A DNA stretch of 64,000 nucleotides from Marsupella aquatica (GCA_973895155.1 OZ316898.1:18848001-18912000), one strand, 5' to 3'. Numbered from the stretch's first letter, positions 1-13,585 are shown. Made by a program: numbers and translations. The notes: generated by a model not told the origin, from the sequence alone.

Positions 1-1094
1 ATTCAATCATGCCATCTATTCTAAGTTTCTATAAGTGACTAAATTAGCACTTATTGAGTGGACCTGAAAATACAAACCAAAAATTAGGTGAGAACAATAG
101 TCAGCAACGGAAATGCATGTTTTAAATCAACAGGCTTAGGTCAGTTGGATAGGGGATGGGCTTGGAAGTATATGGGTGTGGGTGAGGTGGATTTTGTGGG
201 TAGTGGATGGGAGTTCCGATTATTTACTCAGCCCTTGGTTGTCCACTTTGTGGCCCTGCTTTTCTCTTCCTCCTGGTGCGGGTCCTTGTCGGAGATGTGG
301 GGGCTCACCCTGAAATGGGTTCCCTACAAAGAAAATGTCACTATTTGGGTGGGGAGAGACTACTAATATTCTGCCCCATTTCCTTTCAAGACAAAAAAGA
401 AATGCATGTTTAAACCAGCACCCCAATCAGAGCCTGTCAAAAAAATTATGGCCTGATAGTAAAATTGATCAAAAACTTCCGAGTCTTCAGGAAGGTAGTC
501 TACAATAATCAGGTCAGTGAGTGCAAGTGACTTATATGAAGTCGCTAAGATGCCGGTCTTAGGTTGAATTACATGCTTGGAGACGCAGCTCCACTAGAGA
601 TGCCAACTTAACAATTCATGTCAAACTCTTGCATCTCCAAATCCTGGCTACTAGACACCATATTATTTGCCACCTGGCACTTGATAATAGCCTCTAGTTC
701 TATCTCCTCAGTACAACCAATATTACCAATACCTCGACAAAAGTGCCTGCATTTTGAGCAGTCTCTTAGTGCAAATCCATGATCTCCAATTTTACAACCT
801 TCCCTGTAAAACCAGTTGGTCACCTGAAGTTAGAGGAAAAACCAAAAAAAAACTACCTAAACTCACGAGAGATTACATTTGGGGCCTGGTTTGTACAATG
901 TAGAGTTCTTCATTTTTCATGACACCCTCTATATCCTGAGGCGAATCCCTCTTCTATGGCTGCACCTGCGGCAGGAATCTTCAAAAGCACTGAAGTTTGG
1001 AACTTTAGGTCTACAAGCAAAGGGTCAGAAGAGTAAGCCACTACTTTCTCATCCTCTGAATCCATGGTACACTGCATCACCACCAATAGTTTTC

Positions 1095-1340
1095 TCTCCT
1101 TCGCATATTTTCTCGCCTTTGATATATTTTTCTGTCTTTGACATCTTTTTCTCTCTTTCACATTTTTCTCACCTTGACGTATTTCCCTCACCTTGACATC
1201 TTTCCCTTGCCTCGACATCTTTCCTTCTCCTCGACATCTTGCCATTACCTCAACATCTTTTCCTCTCTCCACATCTTGCCATCACCTTGGCATCTTTCCG
1301 TCACATTGACATCTTGCCCTCGCCTCAAAATCTTTCATGC
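1095..1340. repeat. minisatellite, period about 19 bp
   Basis: About a dozen degenerate copies of a pyrimidine-rich unit built around GACATCTTtCC, spaced 18-19 bp. The strand is strongly C/T-biased. Read on the minus strand it makes a lysine/arginine-rich pseudo-protein, which I take as a by-product of the repeat. Confidence 0.8.
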
Positions 1341-2132
1341 AACGCACGGGCATAGGGCTTGTTTATCACATATTAAAGCTTCAAGCCAGCTGGTCAAGGT
1401 TGTTAGCACGAGTCTTCATGGCTCATGGGGGAGTACATTGGGGGGGCCAATACAAAGAAGACAATGGCCAAGGATTGGATAGAGAGTGTCCTTGCAGGTA
1501 CAATGAGGACATCAAGGGGAAATAATATACTTGCAAGTACATTGATCTGAAGGATCAAGAAAGATTCTCCTCCCTCCATTTGCAGTGTCTCTATTTTTAT
1601 TACCCCTTTTAGCTTTGCTTTCCTTTTTTAAAACAATATGTTTTGAAAGATGACCACTGTAAAAAGTAGCGGGACCTTGTATTATAGTATTATAGTATAT
1701 ATATAATATCAACCACGAGTCAATGAAATCATCAGCTGGTTCCTGACTGTGCTAGAGTAGGTCAATAAGGTGGGGCAGGGTCCCGAGTTACAAACCCGTT
1801 GGTGCAACTGTCTTTTGATATTCATCCCACCCATAAGTGGGATTCATTCATTCTAGTTATACTTAAAAAAAATTGAGGGAGTAGGCAGCGAACGCAGGCA
1901 GGTACTTACAGGAGGTGTGTGGGAGACTCATAATGGGCCTTGATCTTGCCTTTCAAGCTTAATTAACTCTATTTACATTCTTTGAACTGGCAGTTGTTAG
2001 TGCTATATATAAATTAAAACACAATGCGTTAGCCGGTGTTTCCAGCCATGAGTAAAAGGTTACTACTCTCAATCTGTGAAGTGTGCCTCAGAAATCAGGC
2101 TAGTCTTTAGGAGTGTGCTGCTCCCCGTGTAG

Positions 2133-2215
2133 TTACTAAATGTCTTGTTTAGTTGCCTCCTTCCCTTGCACTGGTTATTAAATGTCTTGTTTAGTTGCCT
2201 CCTTCTTCCCTTGCA
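2133..2215. repeat. 41-bp tandem duplication
   Basis: The segment beginning TAAATGTCTTGTTTAGTTGC occurs twice in immediate succession, the second copy with a three-base insertion in the CTT tract. Confidence 0.7.
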
Positions 2216-2700
2216 CCGGCTCCACGGGTTTTCTTTTAGCACCCCCACCTTCTGTCCTTAGGGGGATGCCCTGAATGGGGCTCCCCTTTTTCTGTATGCT
2301 GGCTATTTGAATCTATTTCATTTGGTTTTTTTGAGGGAAAAAAAAAATGAAAGGCAAAAAAAAAAAATTGTGTGCCTCAGAAATCAGTCACTTGTAAGAG
2401 GTTACTAATCTCAATCTGTGAAGCGACTACTCTGGCTTTGGGGGCGTAGCGTTGGGGGCGTAACCAGGCTGGGGTCGGGGTCGGGGAGGGGCGTAAGGGT
2501 GAAAGGGGCGTTATTAGCTTTTGAAATCCGCTGCACGAGGAGCCGATACACTTCGCGGGAGGGGAAGGACGAAGATTTTTAAACCCCATTGATCTTTGCC
2601 GCAAGAGGTGTGGGGGAGCAAGCTTCGAAGCCCAAGATTGGAGTCCCGGAGGATCACGCGAATGAATGGAGGATCAAGCGAATGACTTCTCTTCCTCTGA

Positions 2701-4806
2701 ATGGAGTCCTCTCTTTCAATGGCGTCTTCTGTTGCCGCTGTGAGTTTACATGATCACTCTTCGCGTTCTTCGTGCCTGCATCTGCATAGTACCTTTGATG
2801 GAGTGATTTGCGTCACTCCTCCGTCCCCCACCCTAGGTTTCCTTTTGCTCCCTCGCTTCAGGTTGGACATTCATTGCCTCATCCTCTTTTCGGGTTTCTC
2901 TTGCAGTTGCAGGATGCTTACAACAAGCTCTATAGGAAATATCAAAATCTGAAGGTGACACCTCTCGTGCCAGAAGTCGATCACAGACAGTCCTTTCCCT
3001 GATAATGTCCAGCCTTTGAAGGGTGTGATCACCGGATTGATTCTGCACCGATCCACTGCTTTGGTTGTGTTGACTCTTGAAACGAGTTCAATGAGTGTGA
3101 GCTCATAGCGTAACTGCTTCTTGCTGAGCCTCAACCGAATTCCTTGTCTCTGGTATTGCTCTTGGCAGACAAGACAACTTGCCGAAGCAGCTGAGGCCTT
3201 CGACGAGCAGTCAAGAAGGATCGAAGTATTTTCTACAGGTTCTTTGACATTATCCTCAACCATTGCAAGACTGCCATATTCGAATGCTGTATTGTTTCAT
3301 GAATTCTCTCAGTTTGGCATTCTCGCTGGAAATTTCTATGTCAGCTCACTCTGTTGGTGTCGGTCTATCCACTCGCATTTCAAGAATGACGGGGTACTAT
3401 GAGGTCCACGGCCCCTTGCATATCAATGTACCAGACTGAGCATCCTTCAAATATATTTGAACTCAGTAAAGTACTAACAGTATGCTTAATTTATCAAACC
3501 CTTCTAAGTTTTGTTCGTCTGACTGTGTATGTCCGCCTGCGCGCAGCTGCAGATGATCTCGTTCAAAATTTGAGAACCACAAATTCTATTTGTGAAGAGG
3601 AATTGATAAACAGGTGCGGGTTAGCAGTAATAAATTTCCTTGTTTGGTCCGGTGACCGTTTCATTTGTTCCGATCACGTACTGTCTCTCGATTGTCAAGG
3701 CCTTTTCAGTCCTTCGGTGCTTTCTGTTTAATTATTGCCAAGATGCATCGACAACTAACTATTGTGGCGAAAGGAGATTCTGCGGCAGTTGAGCAGTATA
3801 GACATCTCTTGAAGATGTGCATACAACGTAGATGGATATAGACCCCCTTTTGCCAACAAAATACTTCAGTTTGTCTATGATTACTTCATCAAGGCTTCGA
3901 ACGAACATGCGAACTAACTTTGTCGTGAGATTATATAAATTGTGTAAAGGTCAAGAGCTCTGGAAGCGGCTTACATTAAATGCCAAAACGATCTCGTCAT
4001 CGAACGTGCACGAAGTACGGACTCGCTCTTTGTATACGTTGCCCCAATTAGATCCAGTCACATAATTGCTCTTAAGCAAGAATCCTAGTTTTGAACCCTC
4101 ACATAGCTGGGCTTTCTGCTATCAGTCGACATATGCGCAATTTGACCAATCCGTTCTCCAAGAATGTCTTCCTAGAATCTCGAAGGTGATTGGAACCTCA
4201 AAGTTGGAAGAGTTTGAAAACACCAATGCTTTCGAGTCATGACGATGTGCAGACCTAGAACTCCGGCAACGTCTTGAGAACGCTGAACTGGGTGGAAGTA
4301 AGCTACTGTACGACTTGCTAGAACATACAACCCAGCTTACAATTTTGACTCATGGGAAGTCAGAGATCATGTTTTCCCACATTCAAAGTGGTCAGTATGA
4401 CCTAACTTGACAATTGCTTCTGCTTCACGGGACTGTTCTCTTCGTGTTCTTTTAATCATATCTCCTGCACATTGTTCAATCAGGTTTACAGTGGTGAGAA
4501 CACTTCTTTGTAGGTAAACATGTCAGCCACTGCCCAGGAGATGCAATACACACGACTTGGAACTGTTCTTACAAATCTAGTTTGTTGGTTTGGAACTTGG
4601 CAGGTTATGAATTCAAGCTCGAGCAGAACAAACTCTCAGAAGAAGTAGGCGGTCCGAAGGCCCTATTGTACAACGTCGTTTCGCCAGGAACCATCTTACA
4701 GGTCGCACCGGAATGGATGCAGTCAGAAATTGTATTTGATATGGCCCAAGCTCTGGTTTTCTTCCGGAGGATGGCTGTTGCTCTTCGTGGCGGTACATCA
4801 GTGTAA
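2701..4806 (+). CDS. TTN9: TITAN9-like protein, multi-exon
   Basis: Spliced gene resembling plant TITAN9, a coiled-coil protein needed for embryo and endosperm development in Arabidopsis; its biochemical role is unknown. Exons I can place: 2701-2739 (MESSLSMASSVAA, then GTGAGT), 2907-2954 (LQDAYNKLYRKYQNLK), 3169-3238, 3547 to 3613 or 3626, about 3743 to 3816 or 3827, 4253-4390 and 4604-4806. Exon phases agree at the first three junctions and at 4390/4604. The third and fourth exons join to give the TTN9-like EVFSTAADDLVQNLR heptad region. The last two join at HIQSGYEF and run into the conserved C-terminus containing VAPEWM, ending GGTSV and a TAA at 4804. Exons between about 3830 and 4252 are unresolved. 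Assignment rests on remembered similarity of the N-terminal LYxKYxxLK and C-terminal APEWM blocks. Confidence 0.66.
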
Positions 4807-7690
4807 ATGATAAATCAAGGCCTTTCTTGCCTCTGGATCACATGTACTTGATCAGTCGAGGAATTTCCCTGAGATCTTATTCATTGATAATCAGGGCAGA
4901 GTGTCTAGACATCCACTGTGATGTCCTTTCTCTCGTAGTTTAGCTTGTAAAATAGTAAGAAATGCGGATGGCACTGATCAGCACATTATTCTTTAGGAAG
5001 TAAGTTCAACTAAAAAGTCATAACCTGGGCACAGAGATGCACTACAGCATTCTAACATTCCTTAATTGTAAAATTCGCACACTCGAAAACCCATCTTCGC
5101 ACAACATTACAGTTTCTTATGTGCAAGGGAGAACCCAATATGAATTTTCTCGAATGAAAGCAAGCTTTCTCTGTCGCGGGCTGGAAGAGAAGTCTGCCAG
5201 AGAAATTAGAACATTTGAGTAGGCTGTTGTTCAATTCTACCAGCAACATGGACTTGCGAATGGTTACTCTCATCTGCAAGTAGTCATTGATATTCGCCTT
5301 CCGTGCCCGCTCCATGAAACAGGATCAATCGCGGGTCCCTGTACCTTAGCCCTACATAAGGATGTAGGTAGAATAGCGTAGTGAAAGGCCCAGATAAGGT
5401 CCACAGTCCATAATTCAATTGTAAGTGGAAGATGTGGCTTTTTTGGATTGATTCGTTGGATGGTTTCTTCAGAGAGTTTTGCTCCGCCACTGTTCCAGGG
5501 ACAGAATCCTGGTGGATCCAGGTTACCAAAATTAGTCTATACAGTTCTTAAGAAAGTAAAACCGTGCACTACTTAGTTTGTGTTCTCTTTGTGACTTCGG
5601 CCTGGTGTGTTTCTCCTCTCCCTTACACCCTAAATAACTCAACCATGTGGCACACATGTATATGTATGTGCTGCTAGGTCCTAGTTATAAGTTCCTAACC
5701 CACACTTGGTTGGAGTGAGTAGTGCCCTTGGTCACTTCCTGGAAATTACACGAAACCAGGATGCAACTAAATTCCACCAAGTATTGTGCTTCTACTTCTC
5801 TACTTCTTTCGAACCTTCCTGGTTTCACCATCAAGAAGCTTCCTCATCCAAATACTTCAAATGGTCCTAAAAGATGTGTCATATCCATGCCTATCAAAGT
5901 CGCCCAATTCACAAACTTCGGGAAACCAACCATAATCCATCTGTTTTGTGCAATGTTGGGTTTGTCCAGGTCCTTACTAATGGACTCAGGGCCTGTACGG
6001 CTCCTGGAAATATACTCCTGGTCTTTCTCACATCTATTTAATCTCTACTATAATTTGTGATTGAAGTCTCCTCTCATGGCCTATTCAGTAGAGTGTATCG
6101 TTGCAAATCTACACTAAAATTTGTGATTGCAGTCTACGCTCATGACCTATTTGGTAGAGTGAATGGTGCAAATCTATACCAAAATTTGCAGTCACTATAA
6201 TTTTTGATTGAAGTCAATGTTCATAATCACTCCATAGAGTGAAATTCATAGGCCTTAGTTTCTCTGCATATTGCAAATTTTGATATTTACTTTGTTCTTG
6301 TCCACAGCCATAATATCCTTATGTTCATGACCTACTCCATGGAGTGAAGCCCTAGACTCTAATTTCTCTGGTAATAGCAAATTTTGATATTTAGATTATA
6401 CTTGTGAGTAAGGATGGGCATAGGGAGTCTGGGTACTAATCTGGGTCCAAGGCGGCCTTTGTGTTCATAAGCAAGGGTACGCGGGTTAGTCTTGTTGGCA
6501 TTAGTACCAGCCAGTCTGGCCATGGGGAAAATATTTAGTTGCACAGGTATTTACTCAGTTCTATTATGCTCACAATACTAGTAATATATACCAAGCTCAT
6601 CCAAAAACATGTTTCATTTTTTGTCTTATGATGATGAGTAGGTGATTTAAGTTATTTTGGCTGTTACTTAGTAATTGCTAAACCACAACTCCTTGTATTT
6701 AAGTAGCTGTTGAATTGTATGACCATAAATGCTGAGCAGGGTGCATAGAAGCCAATGATAGGGCACGAGGAACAGGAGAAAATTGCAAAGTTCATTTACA
6801 TTTGTTTTGAAAATTAATATTTACTCATCCATAGGTCTCATTGAGATCTTTCTTTGGAGCTGTAGATCAGGCACTAACATGAATGGATGAGATCTCTGGA
6901 GATGAGAAAGACAGACAGCTCAAAATTTCTCTTCTCCACAAATTTACAGACTATATTCACAAAAGGATGGGTCCCACCAGAGCCCCACTATCCATCTTGA
7001 CCATGCATTTTTGTCAGCCCATTTTCATGGTCTTACAACATGCTCAAGCTCGAGCAATTTATACTCAATCCCTCACATTGGGTGCTACTCTTGGTGATAG
7101 TGTGCCTCCGCGGATGCTTGCCTCCCAGAGAACATTCTTGTCCCACTTGCTCATTTAGTTAGGACATTGGATGCGGACCATTGACTCTTCCCACATTTGC
7201 TTATGATGTTGTACACTAGTCCTTCCCAATAGTGACATGTTAGCTATTTTCCCCTTCCTCTTCTTCTTTTTTAGGGTTGCACTTGCTTTTCTTTTTTCTT
7301 GTTTGGTGTTTGTCCTCTTTGGACCTCTTTTTCTTTCTTTTTATTTTACTTTGGTTTTTCCCTAATTTATATTTTTTGGTGGAGTTTGGTTTTATTACCA
7401 TTTTAGGGAGATTGTTTAAAGTTGGAGCAACCCTATAGCAGCATCAAAATTTCAATTTATGTTCACGAGTACTAAGGCTAAACCCTGAACGATTTAGGGT
7501 GGGTGGCAACGTGGTGAATTGCAAAGACAGGATGCTACAAGACTGCACCAAGGGAAATGAGTGATAAATGATTCCATGAGCGTGGGAGCCACGTCTGTCC
7601 CAATTAAATCATTTAAGTGGGTGTCTTGCGACCATAGATTGGTGAAAAGACCACACCAATGAGAATGACTTTCATCTACAGGTGTCCTCA
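4807..7690. other. spacer, degenerate repeats only
   Basis: No open frame here has recognisable coding character. The 3' UTR of the TITAN9-like gene must lie at the start. At 6050-6375 there is a degenerate repeat; 7240-7400 is T-rich. I see nothing else to annotate. Confidence 0.45.
6050..6375. repeat. degenerate tandem repeat, about 75 bp
   Basis: Three to four diverged units share the order TTTGTGATTG, AGTCT, CTCATGACCTATT, TAGAGTG, TGCAAATCTA. The first two units (about 6053-6127 and 6115-6195) are the clearest; later ones keep CATGACCTACTCCATGGAGTG and GCAAATTTTGATATTTA. Confidence 0.6.
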
Positions 7691-8008
7691 GTGTGATGAA
7701 AGGCAATCACGAGTTGTGAGAGGGAGACAAGGAGTGCGAAATGAACTTTGGCAGCAATGTTGATGATTATTTCTGCCACTTATTAAATGCACATGGACCC
7801 CACTCATGCAGACGGTTGGCTTGTGACCACCAGTCTGCAATGACATGGAGGAGCGGACGAGTGCCAAGAGTCCCACAGAAAGAGGTGTTGGCAGCTGAGA
7901 GCTTTTTACGTAAGGAGACTTCTAGAACACCCAGAGCAGAAGCTGGAGAAAGCGCAGGACAGAGTTGGAATCAGCAGCTCTCTCACTCAGAGCTCAGACA
8001 ATGCACTT

Positions 8009-8225
8009 TCCGCGAGTTCTAGATTCGGCATTTCTTTGCTACCAAGGTATATGCCACGCGAAGAGCCTTCCTCCCAGACCTGCTTGAGAAAACCCATTTC
8101 TCTTGTACAAGTCGATTCCGCGAGTTTAAGATTCGGCATTTTCTTTTCTACCAAGGTATATGCCACGCGAGGAGCCGTCCTGCCAGACCTGCAAGAGAAA
8201 TCCATTTCTCTTGTACAAGTCGATT
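8009..8225. repeat. 108-bp tandem duplication upstream of phospholipase A2 gene
   Basis: Two head-to-tail copies (8009-8116 and 8117-8225) begin TCCGCGAGTT and end TTGTACAAGTCGATT. They differ at scattered positions. The second copy ends about 135 bp before the ATG of the phospholipase gene, so it probably lies in its promoter or 5' UTR. Confidence 0.85.
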
Positions 8226-8360
8226 GGTGGTTGGGTTCCTCCCATTTGGAGATCGTATAGGGAGTAGAAGTGCTGCAATTGCTGCTGGTGCTGCTGGTGC
8301 TGGGTAGCCTGCCTTGTTGCTTTCCATGCAGGAAAAATTTCAGTTGATTTCAGATTAGGA

Positions 8361-9224
8361 ATGGCCATGAAGCTTGAAGCCTTGAGCATCTTCTCAACCT
8401 TCAGTAGCCCAATCCACAGTGCACGAAATGTTTTGAAAGATCAGAATGGGAAACCTGTCATCCCTGATGTCCCTGAGCTAAATAAAAGTGGCCTTATCGA
8501 AGCGGAGCAGGCGGCGAAGGGAAGCAATTTTCTTCAAGTCGAGCAGACGGGTTGCGGGTTGTCCCAGTTTACTCCTTATTCGTCTAAAATTCCCTGGCAT
8601 ACAGGGAGCAGAGGTACTCTCTCGAGGCTGTTTCCGAGGTACGGAAACTACTGTGGGCCGAATTGGTCCAGTGGGAGGGAGAGTGGATCCCTGGTTTGGG
8701 ACCAGGCACCCATCGATGCGTTGGATTTCTGCTGCTATCAACATGATATGGGCTACGACAGCTACGAGCAGGCCGACCTCCACACGGCTGATCTGGTCTT
8801 TCTGAACTGCTTGGAAAAAATACCTCAAGAGGGCCGAAAAGCTGGGGATTCCAATCTCAGTGAACCTTATAGAAATCTTTACATTTTGGGTAAGTGGATG
8901 GCTCCTAAGCTTGCACCCGTCTTCTCTCTTCTATTAAGCATTGTCGCTCTTCGTATAGTTTCTTTGCGGCAAGTTTTTGATCTTACTAGAATTTGGAATG
9001 CGTCTCAAGCTTCAGGTTTTAAAAATCGGAGCTGTATTCTCAGTAGCTTTTATGTTGACCTTTAAACGGCCCTTTTACGGATCATTGATTGCTGATGACT
9101 TTGTGCAGGTTTAAGGAATGTTCTGATTCCTTACAGGAAGTTCTTGCTGCAAAAAGTGGACGAAAAAACCAGGAAAAGATTAACGGAGGAGGAGATTTTT
9201 GGGGACGATAGAAGTGGTAATTAG
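8361..9224 (+). CDS. plant phospholipase A2 family protein
   Basis: Predicted Ca2+-dependent phospholipase A2, which hydrolyses the sn-2 acyl ester of phospholipids. Two exons, 8361-8889 and 9109-9224, join in phase (645 nt, 214 aa): the exon 1 donor is GTAAGT inside a glycine codon and the exon 2 acceptor is TTTGTGCAG. The Ca2+-loop-like segment NYCGPNWSSG lies near residue 94 and the catalytic site FCCYQHDMGYD near residue 123, with the family's CCxxHD signature and His-Asp pair intact. The C-terminal exon gives a basic, charged tail ending DDRSGN. Several further cysteines fit a disulfide-rich fold. The N-terminus is not a convincing signal peptide; it resembles the longer PLA2-like subgroup rather than the small secreted plant enzymes. 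Reading through the donor would extend exon 1 to 9065, which I reject because the spliced tail fits better. Confidence 0.85.
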
Positions 9225-12200
9225 AATTTTCGTGATCTACCTTGTCTTGGGAAGGATTTCTGTACAAACTCATAGATCGTAGTCATGTTACTGCGATCAT
9301 TTGTGTGTGCTAATTAGAGCACACTTTTCTCAAGGTTTCAAAATTGTTGTCCTTCAGTTTAACTCGGCTGCTGAATGCACAACTGAAACCGGAGATCGAG
9401 CTAGGGAGATCGAGAAAGTGACGATGTTCACGACTCCATCATGATCACAGAGCAATTTTCAGGCTAAAATTTAAGATTCTATTTTGCTTTATAAGCAAAG
9501 AAAGCTTGGTGACAGCGGGGCTATAAGAAGTCATTCCGAACTGTGGTCAGATAGTGTAGTGGTTGTGTAGGTTGTATTCAGCCTTTGTAATTGTCAATTA
9601 TTATCAACCTTGTGTAAGTAGTCTGACCTCGGTTCTTACCATGCTGGTTGTCACTGGGAAGCATTTGAATGCAAAATACCTTTGATTACATATGGGTACT
9701 CTTTGCAGCTTCTAATTCGCGCACCCGAGTTGATGCTTAAAAGTGGACCACAAAATTTTGCTAATGTTGAGGTATTGGAAAGTCTGAAAGCTGCAGCTCT
9801 GAACCACGAGAGAGAATTCAAGAGTGCTTTGATAATCAGGGGTTGTAAAGCTAAATCTTCATTGAGAAGCAATCTTCTATCAATTTTGATAGCACTCTTT
9901 GCCCCCGGGTTGTATTGGAGATGTAGGGGCAGGATAAACGTGTAGATGTTGACGAGCAACTCATCAACGATGGCAAGTTCTACCCGGGCCAAAAATTGAA
10001 GGACTGATGCATTGAGACGCTTATCATTATAGTTGCCATAGTGTCGTAAGTTATAGCAGTAATTACTTACGAGAAGATTCGTTCTACTGCATGGAGAGTG
10101 GGAAATGCCTGACATTGAGTTCATTACTGTTGAGGAATAACCTCGGTTGGACATGTTAGAGTAGGTACTACTGGAACAAGAATTAGGGATTCATCTGTTT
10201 AAGTGTTCGAAAAGTGTTCTTCACAACTGAAGTGAACGATTGTGGGTCGTCATAAGTGATATGCATTATACTTACAAGTAAGAAGATTTCCTATCAGGGA
10301 TATAGTCCTGGTGGCCAACTTTTAAAAAACTCAATACCATACCTGCCAATTGTGTCCATGTAAAGGAAAGCATGCCTGTTACAGCTTCATGAAACAACGA
10401 GATGCAGTTCGAGCAACTGTTGCTTCACTGCAGGACACCAGACATTAGCCAATGGTTTACTAAATGCTCTCTTGTTGTATGTGGCAGAGCAAAGTCAGTG
10501 AGAAGGTCCAAACCCAATGCACTTTAGTCTGACAGTATAATTACAGCTGACTACCCTGGCTATCCCCTACTACAGTAGCTTGTTGTCCTGTCGTTCAGAT
10601 TCATGAGGCTCCGGCGATTCAGCACCCACCCTGGGAAACATGGGGAGAGGATGTTGAACTTATGACGACCCACAATCGTAAGATAGCTTTCTTTATGAAC
10701 TGCTATAAGGTTCCAAATCCAAATGAATCCTGAACCAGGATAATATAGTGGCATGCTAGGTTTGAAGCGACTAGTGTACAACATATCTAGATCAGAATGA
10801 TGATGAAGGTAGACAACACTGATTTTTTCCTTTCGTTTCTAATATGCACAAACCAGTACCCAGACTCAATGGGAGATCCAGTAGTTTATGTCGATTCCTT
10901 TCACTGGTCCAGCACTTGCTTTTGAATAGCCAAGATTGACAAAGATCTGGTGGCGTACCGTCTCTATTAGCTTGGCTAACGCAGTAGAGTCAGGCATGGA
11001 CGATCTTAGAGCTATAACTACACTTTGAAATAGATTTTACAGCTGCTCATTTCTAGAAGTCCAGTATCACCACCGCTGCTATCTTTTGTTCTTCTCGGAT
11101 GAGATTTTAAGGTAGAAAAGGAAACGTATAAGCATTGAAATTCATCATTGAACGCCATGCAAGCATCTCGTTGTTGTTGAGTGATTGTGGTATGAAAGAT
11201 TTGTAAGCCTGTTAAGCTGTGGAATTATACATTGACGTTGTGTCTTCGGGAGAGAGGGAAGAAAACCCTTCTCTGCACAAATATTTTAATAGAAACCTAG
11301 CGTCATCGAATTCTCGACACATTACAAAAGTGACCTAGCGTCATCGAATTCTCGACACATTACAAAAGTGGACTTCTGCGTCTGAAATTCCCTGTATTCT
11401 AACTGAGCCCGACTGATATTGAATCCAGCTTTGACAGCTCTTGCATGGCTTTCTGGATTTGCAAATTCCTGCAGAAGTACATGGTCATGCGTGAGACTTT
11501 TGGCTCGTGACGAAAATAGACGCAGATCCGCGATGTGCTAAATTTCTGTTCGGGTTACACTGATGAAGGAAACTTCTTCGAGGGGGACCACTGTCAAGGT
11601 GTCTATGGCTGTAATTGCAGTCCTTCGTTGGGCTCCATTAATCTGACAGTGTTTAGTCCAGTATACTTGCAAACTACATTTGGATACCTTCTCTTGCAGC
11701 TGACTTCCTTATGGTGCTCGAACCTTTCAAACTCACGACATGACTCACTTGAGTCCACAATAATTTGCGATGGGTTTGTGAGAACGAAAGAATGGTAGCT
11801 CATGGGCAGACAATTGCTGACTAAGCGCTCATGAACATGTAAATGCTCGAATCACCCTTGGAAACTGTCTGCCACATACAGCGCGTCCCTAAGATCATCA
11901 ATTACTTGAATTCTATCTCACTGTTCACAGAAGTCTCAGGCGTCCGATTGATTGACTGGATAACGATGCCAGTAAATTGTGTTTAGGTCAGAGGATGTTG
12001 TCTTATACAATCCCTTGTGCACCATCTTTCTCTTAATTCATAAGCGTCCACGTACGCCTCCGGTCTTAGAGTACTCAGCTCCAGGTATGTCATCGTCAAA
12101 GTATACTCGTTGGTATTGTATACAGCACCACGAGACCTCACAACTCTTGGTGCTTTCTCTTGTCGGCCTCTCATCGTTAACCTCACCCTTTCTTCAGCTA

Positions 12201-13310
12201 CCGTTTTCACTTGGAAACTAGAATTAGGACTTGCCGACAAAGACAGAACACAATGGCCACTTCGAACAGCATCAAGCCGGGAATTTTGGCCTCAAACCTA
12301 CACCTGCCGCAACTGCTGTATCTGTTCCAGCTAGATCTGCTTTTTCACCCTCTCTCTCTTCTCGTCCCTGAACACAAATTCTTGAATCAATTATTAGTTG
12401 GCAGGCGGGAGGCCATAGTGGAGCCAATCACTCTCATCCTTTTCTCTCTCTTCCCGTCTCTAAGCCCGAATTCTCGATGACACCTTCGAATCTACCTCTC
12501 TTCTCGTTTGTAAACATACATCTCTCAATTAGCAGTTTGGAAGACTGGACACCACAATAAGGCCGATCATGCTCCACCTTCTCCCTAAACACAAATTCTT
12601 GAATAAATTAGCAGCAGGCAGAGCGTTAGCCCACAATCGGGCCCATCAAGCTCACCCAACAAACAGCTCTAGAAAGAGGAGATGCTCATCGAGCATTAGT
12701 TTTGAAGTCAATCACAATTTCATCACGAATATCCATTGATGACAAGACAGGACCTAATTCGAATTCTCCTCTACCTATTCTCCAAAAGGAGTCTTCTTCC
12801 TCTTAAGCCTAGTTTTCCACTGCACCCGGGTCACGACGATACTAGAAAGCCTAGAACAAGATGACCATTAGAATCCATGTATTGCTTCAAAGATCGTTCT
12901 GTTGATCGTTCTCCAACAGAAGGAAGGAGTAAAACCAGAAGCGGTAGGATTGCAATCCAAGATAACGAATTGAAAACGAACAAAGGATTGTAAGAAACGT
13001 AATGGAAACGAGGAAGGGACTACAAGAAAGCAAATTGAAGACGGAGAAGCGACTGCGAAACTAGTAAATGAATCAGCAGGTCTGCAAGAAGAGAAACTCG
13101 AAAAGAAGAGATTGCAATCGAAATAAAACCAAGCATGCCACGGTGAACTCGAAACGTAGTCACTGCCATCAAAGTCTTTTCGATGTACAGCAGCAAAAAA
13201 AAGGCTTTCGGCCCTAAACCCAACGCTGACCGGATTACCGTCCATCATTCTTTCGCCCCTGTGCGGATGCTGAGGGAGTGAGGGGACAGACATTTATTAC
13301 CTTTCGCCCG
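9225..13310. other. spacer without a supported gene
   Basis: No recognisable protein on either strand. A plus-strand open stretch at 9682-9945, preceded by a TTTGCAG acceptor-like site, could be a lone exon, but I cannot link it to anything. A 38-bp exact duplication lies at 11295-11370. At 12370-12665 a loose repeat of about 110 bp recurs with the phrase CACAAATTCTTGAAT. Confidence 0.4.
11295..11370. repeat. 38-bp exact tandem duplication
   Basis: Two identical adjacent 38-bp copies, each beginning ACCTAGCGTCATCGAATTCT and ending ACAAAAGTG (11295-11332 and 11333-11370). Perfect identity implies a recent event. Confidence 0.9.
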
Positions 13311-13320
13311 CCTGTCGATC

Positions 13321-13582
13321 ATTCCTGAAATGAGGGTACAAGCATTAAAATGAATGCAGTGAGGTGTCAATCGTTTCGGAAGGGACTTTAATTGGGGACA
13401 ATGTTCTTTGCGTTTCTCATTTATTTATTGCACTTAAAAAAAAGCCTATCATCCCTGAAATAGTGACATGAGGGTACAAGCATTAAAATGAATCCAAATG
13501 AGGTGTCAATCGTTTCGGAACGTACTTAATTGGGGACAATGTTCTTTGAGTTTCTCATTTATTTATTGCATTTAAACAAAGC
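13321..13582. repeat. tandem duplication, about 130 bp
   Basis: Two copies share CCTGAAAT, GAGGGTACAAGCATTAAAAT, GAGGTGTCAATCGTTTCGGA and TTGGGGACAATGTTCTTTG, followed by CTCATTTATTTATTGCA. They differ by small indels, including an extra AGTGACAT-like insertion in the second. Confidence 0.85.
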
Positions 13583-13585
13583 CTC

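Larger units (their letters stand above)
1..2700. other. spacer without a supported gene
   Basis: Only short open frames are present and none gives a recognisable protein. The stretch holds a pyrimidine-rich minisatellite (1095-1340), a 41-bp tandem duplication (2133-2215) and poly-A tracts at 2338-2370. The last 250 bases before 2701 are GC-richer and probably include the promoter and 5' leader of the TITAN9-like gene. Confidence 0.5.

Noticed and set aside
910-1272. Lys/Arg-rich minus-strand ORF
   Set aside because: It is the translation of the 19-bp minisatellite and has no independent coding support.
8478-8828. Minus-strand and alternate-frame ORFs over the phospholipase gene
   Set aside because: Shadows of the CCxxHD-containing frame.
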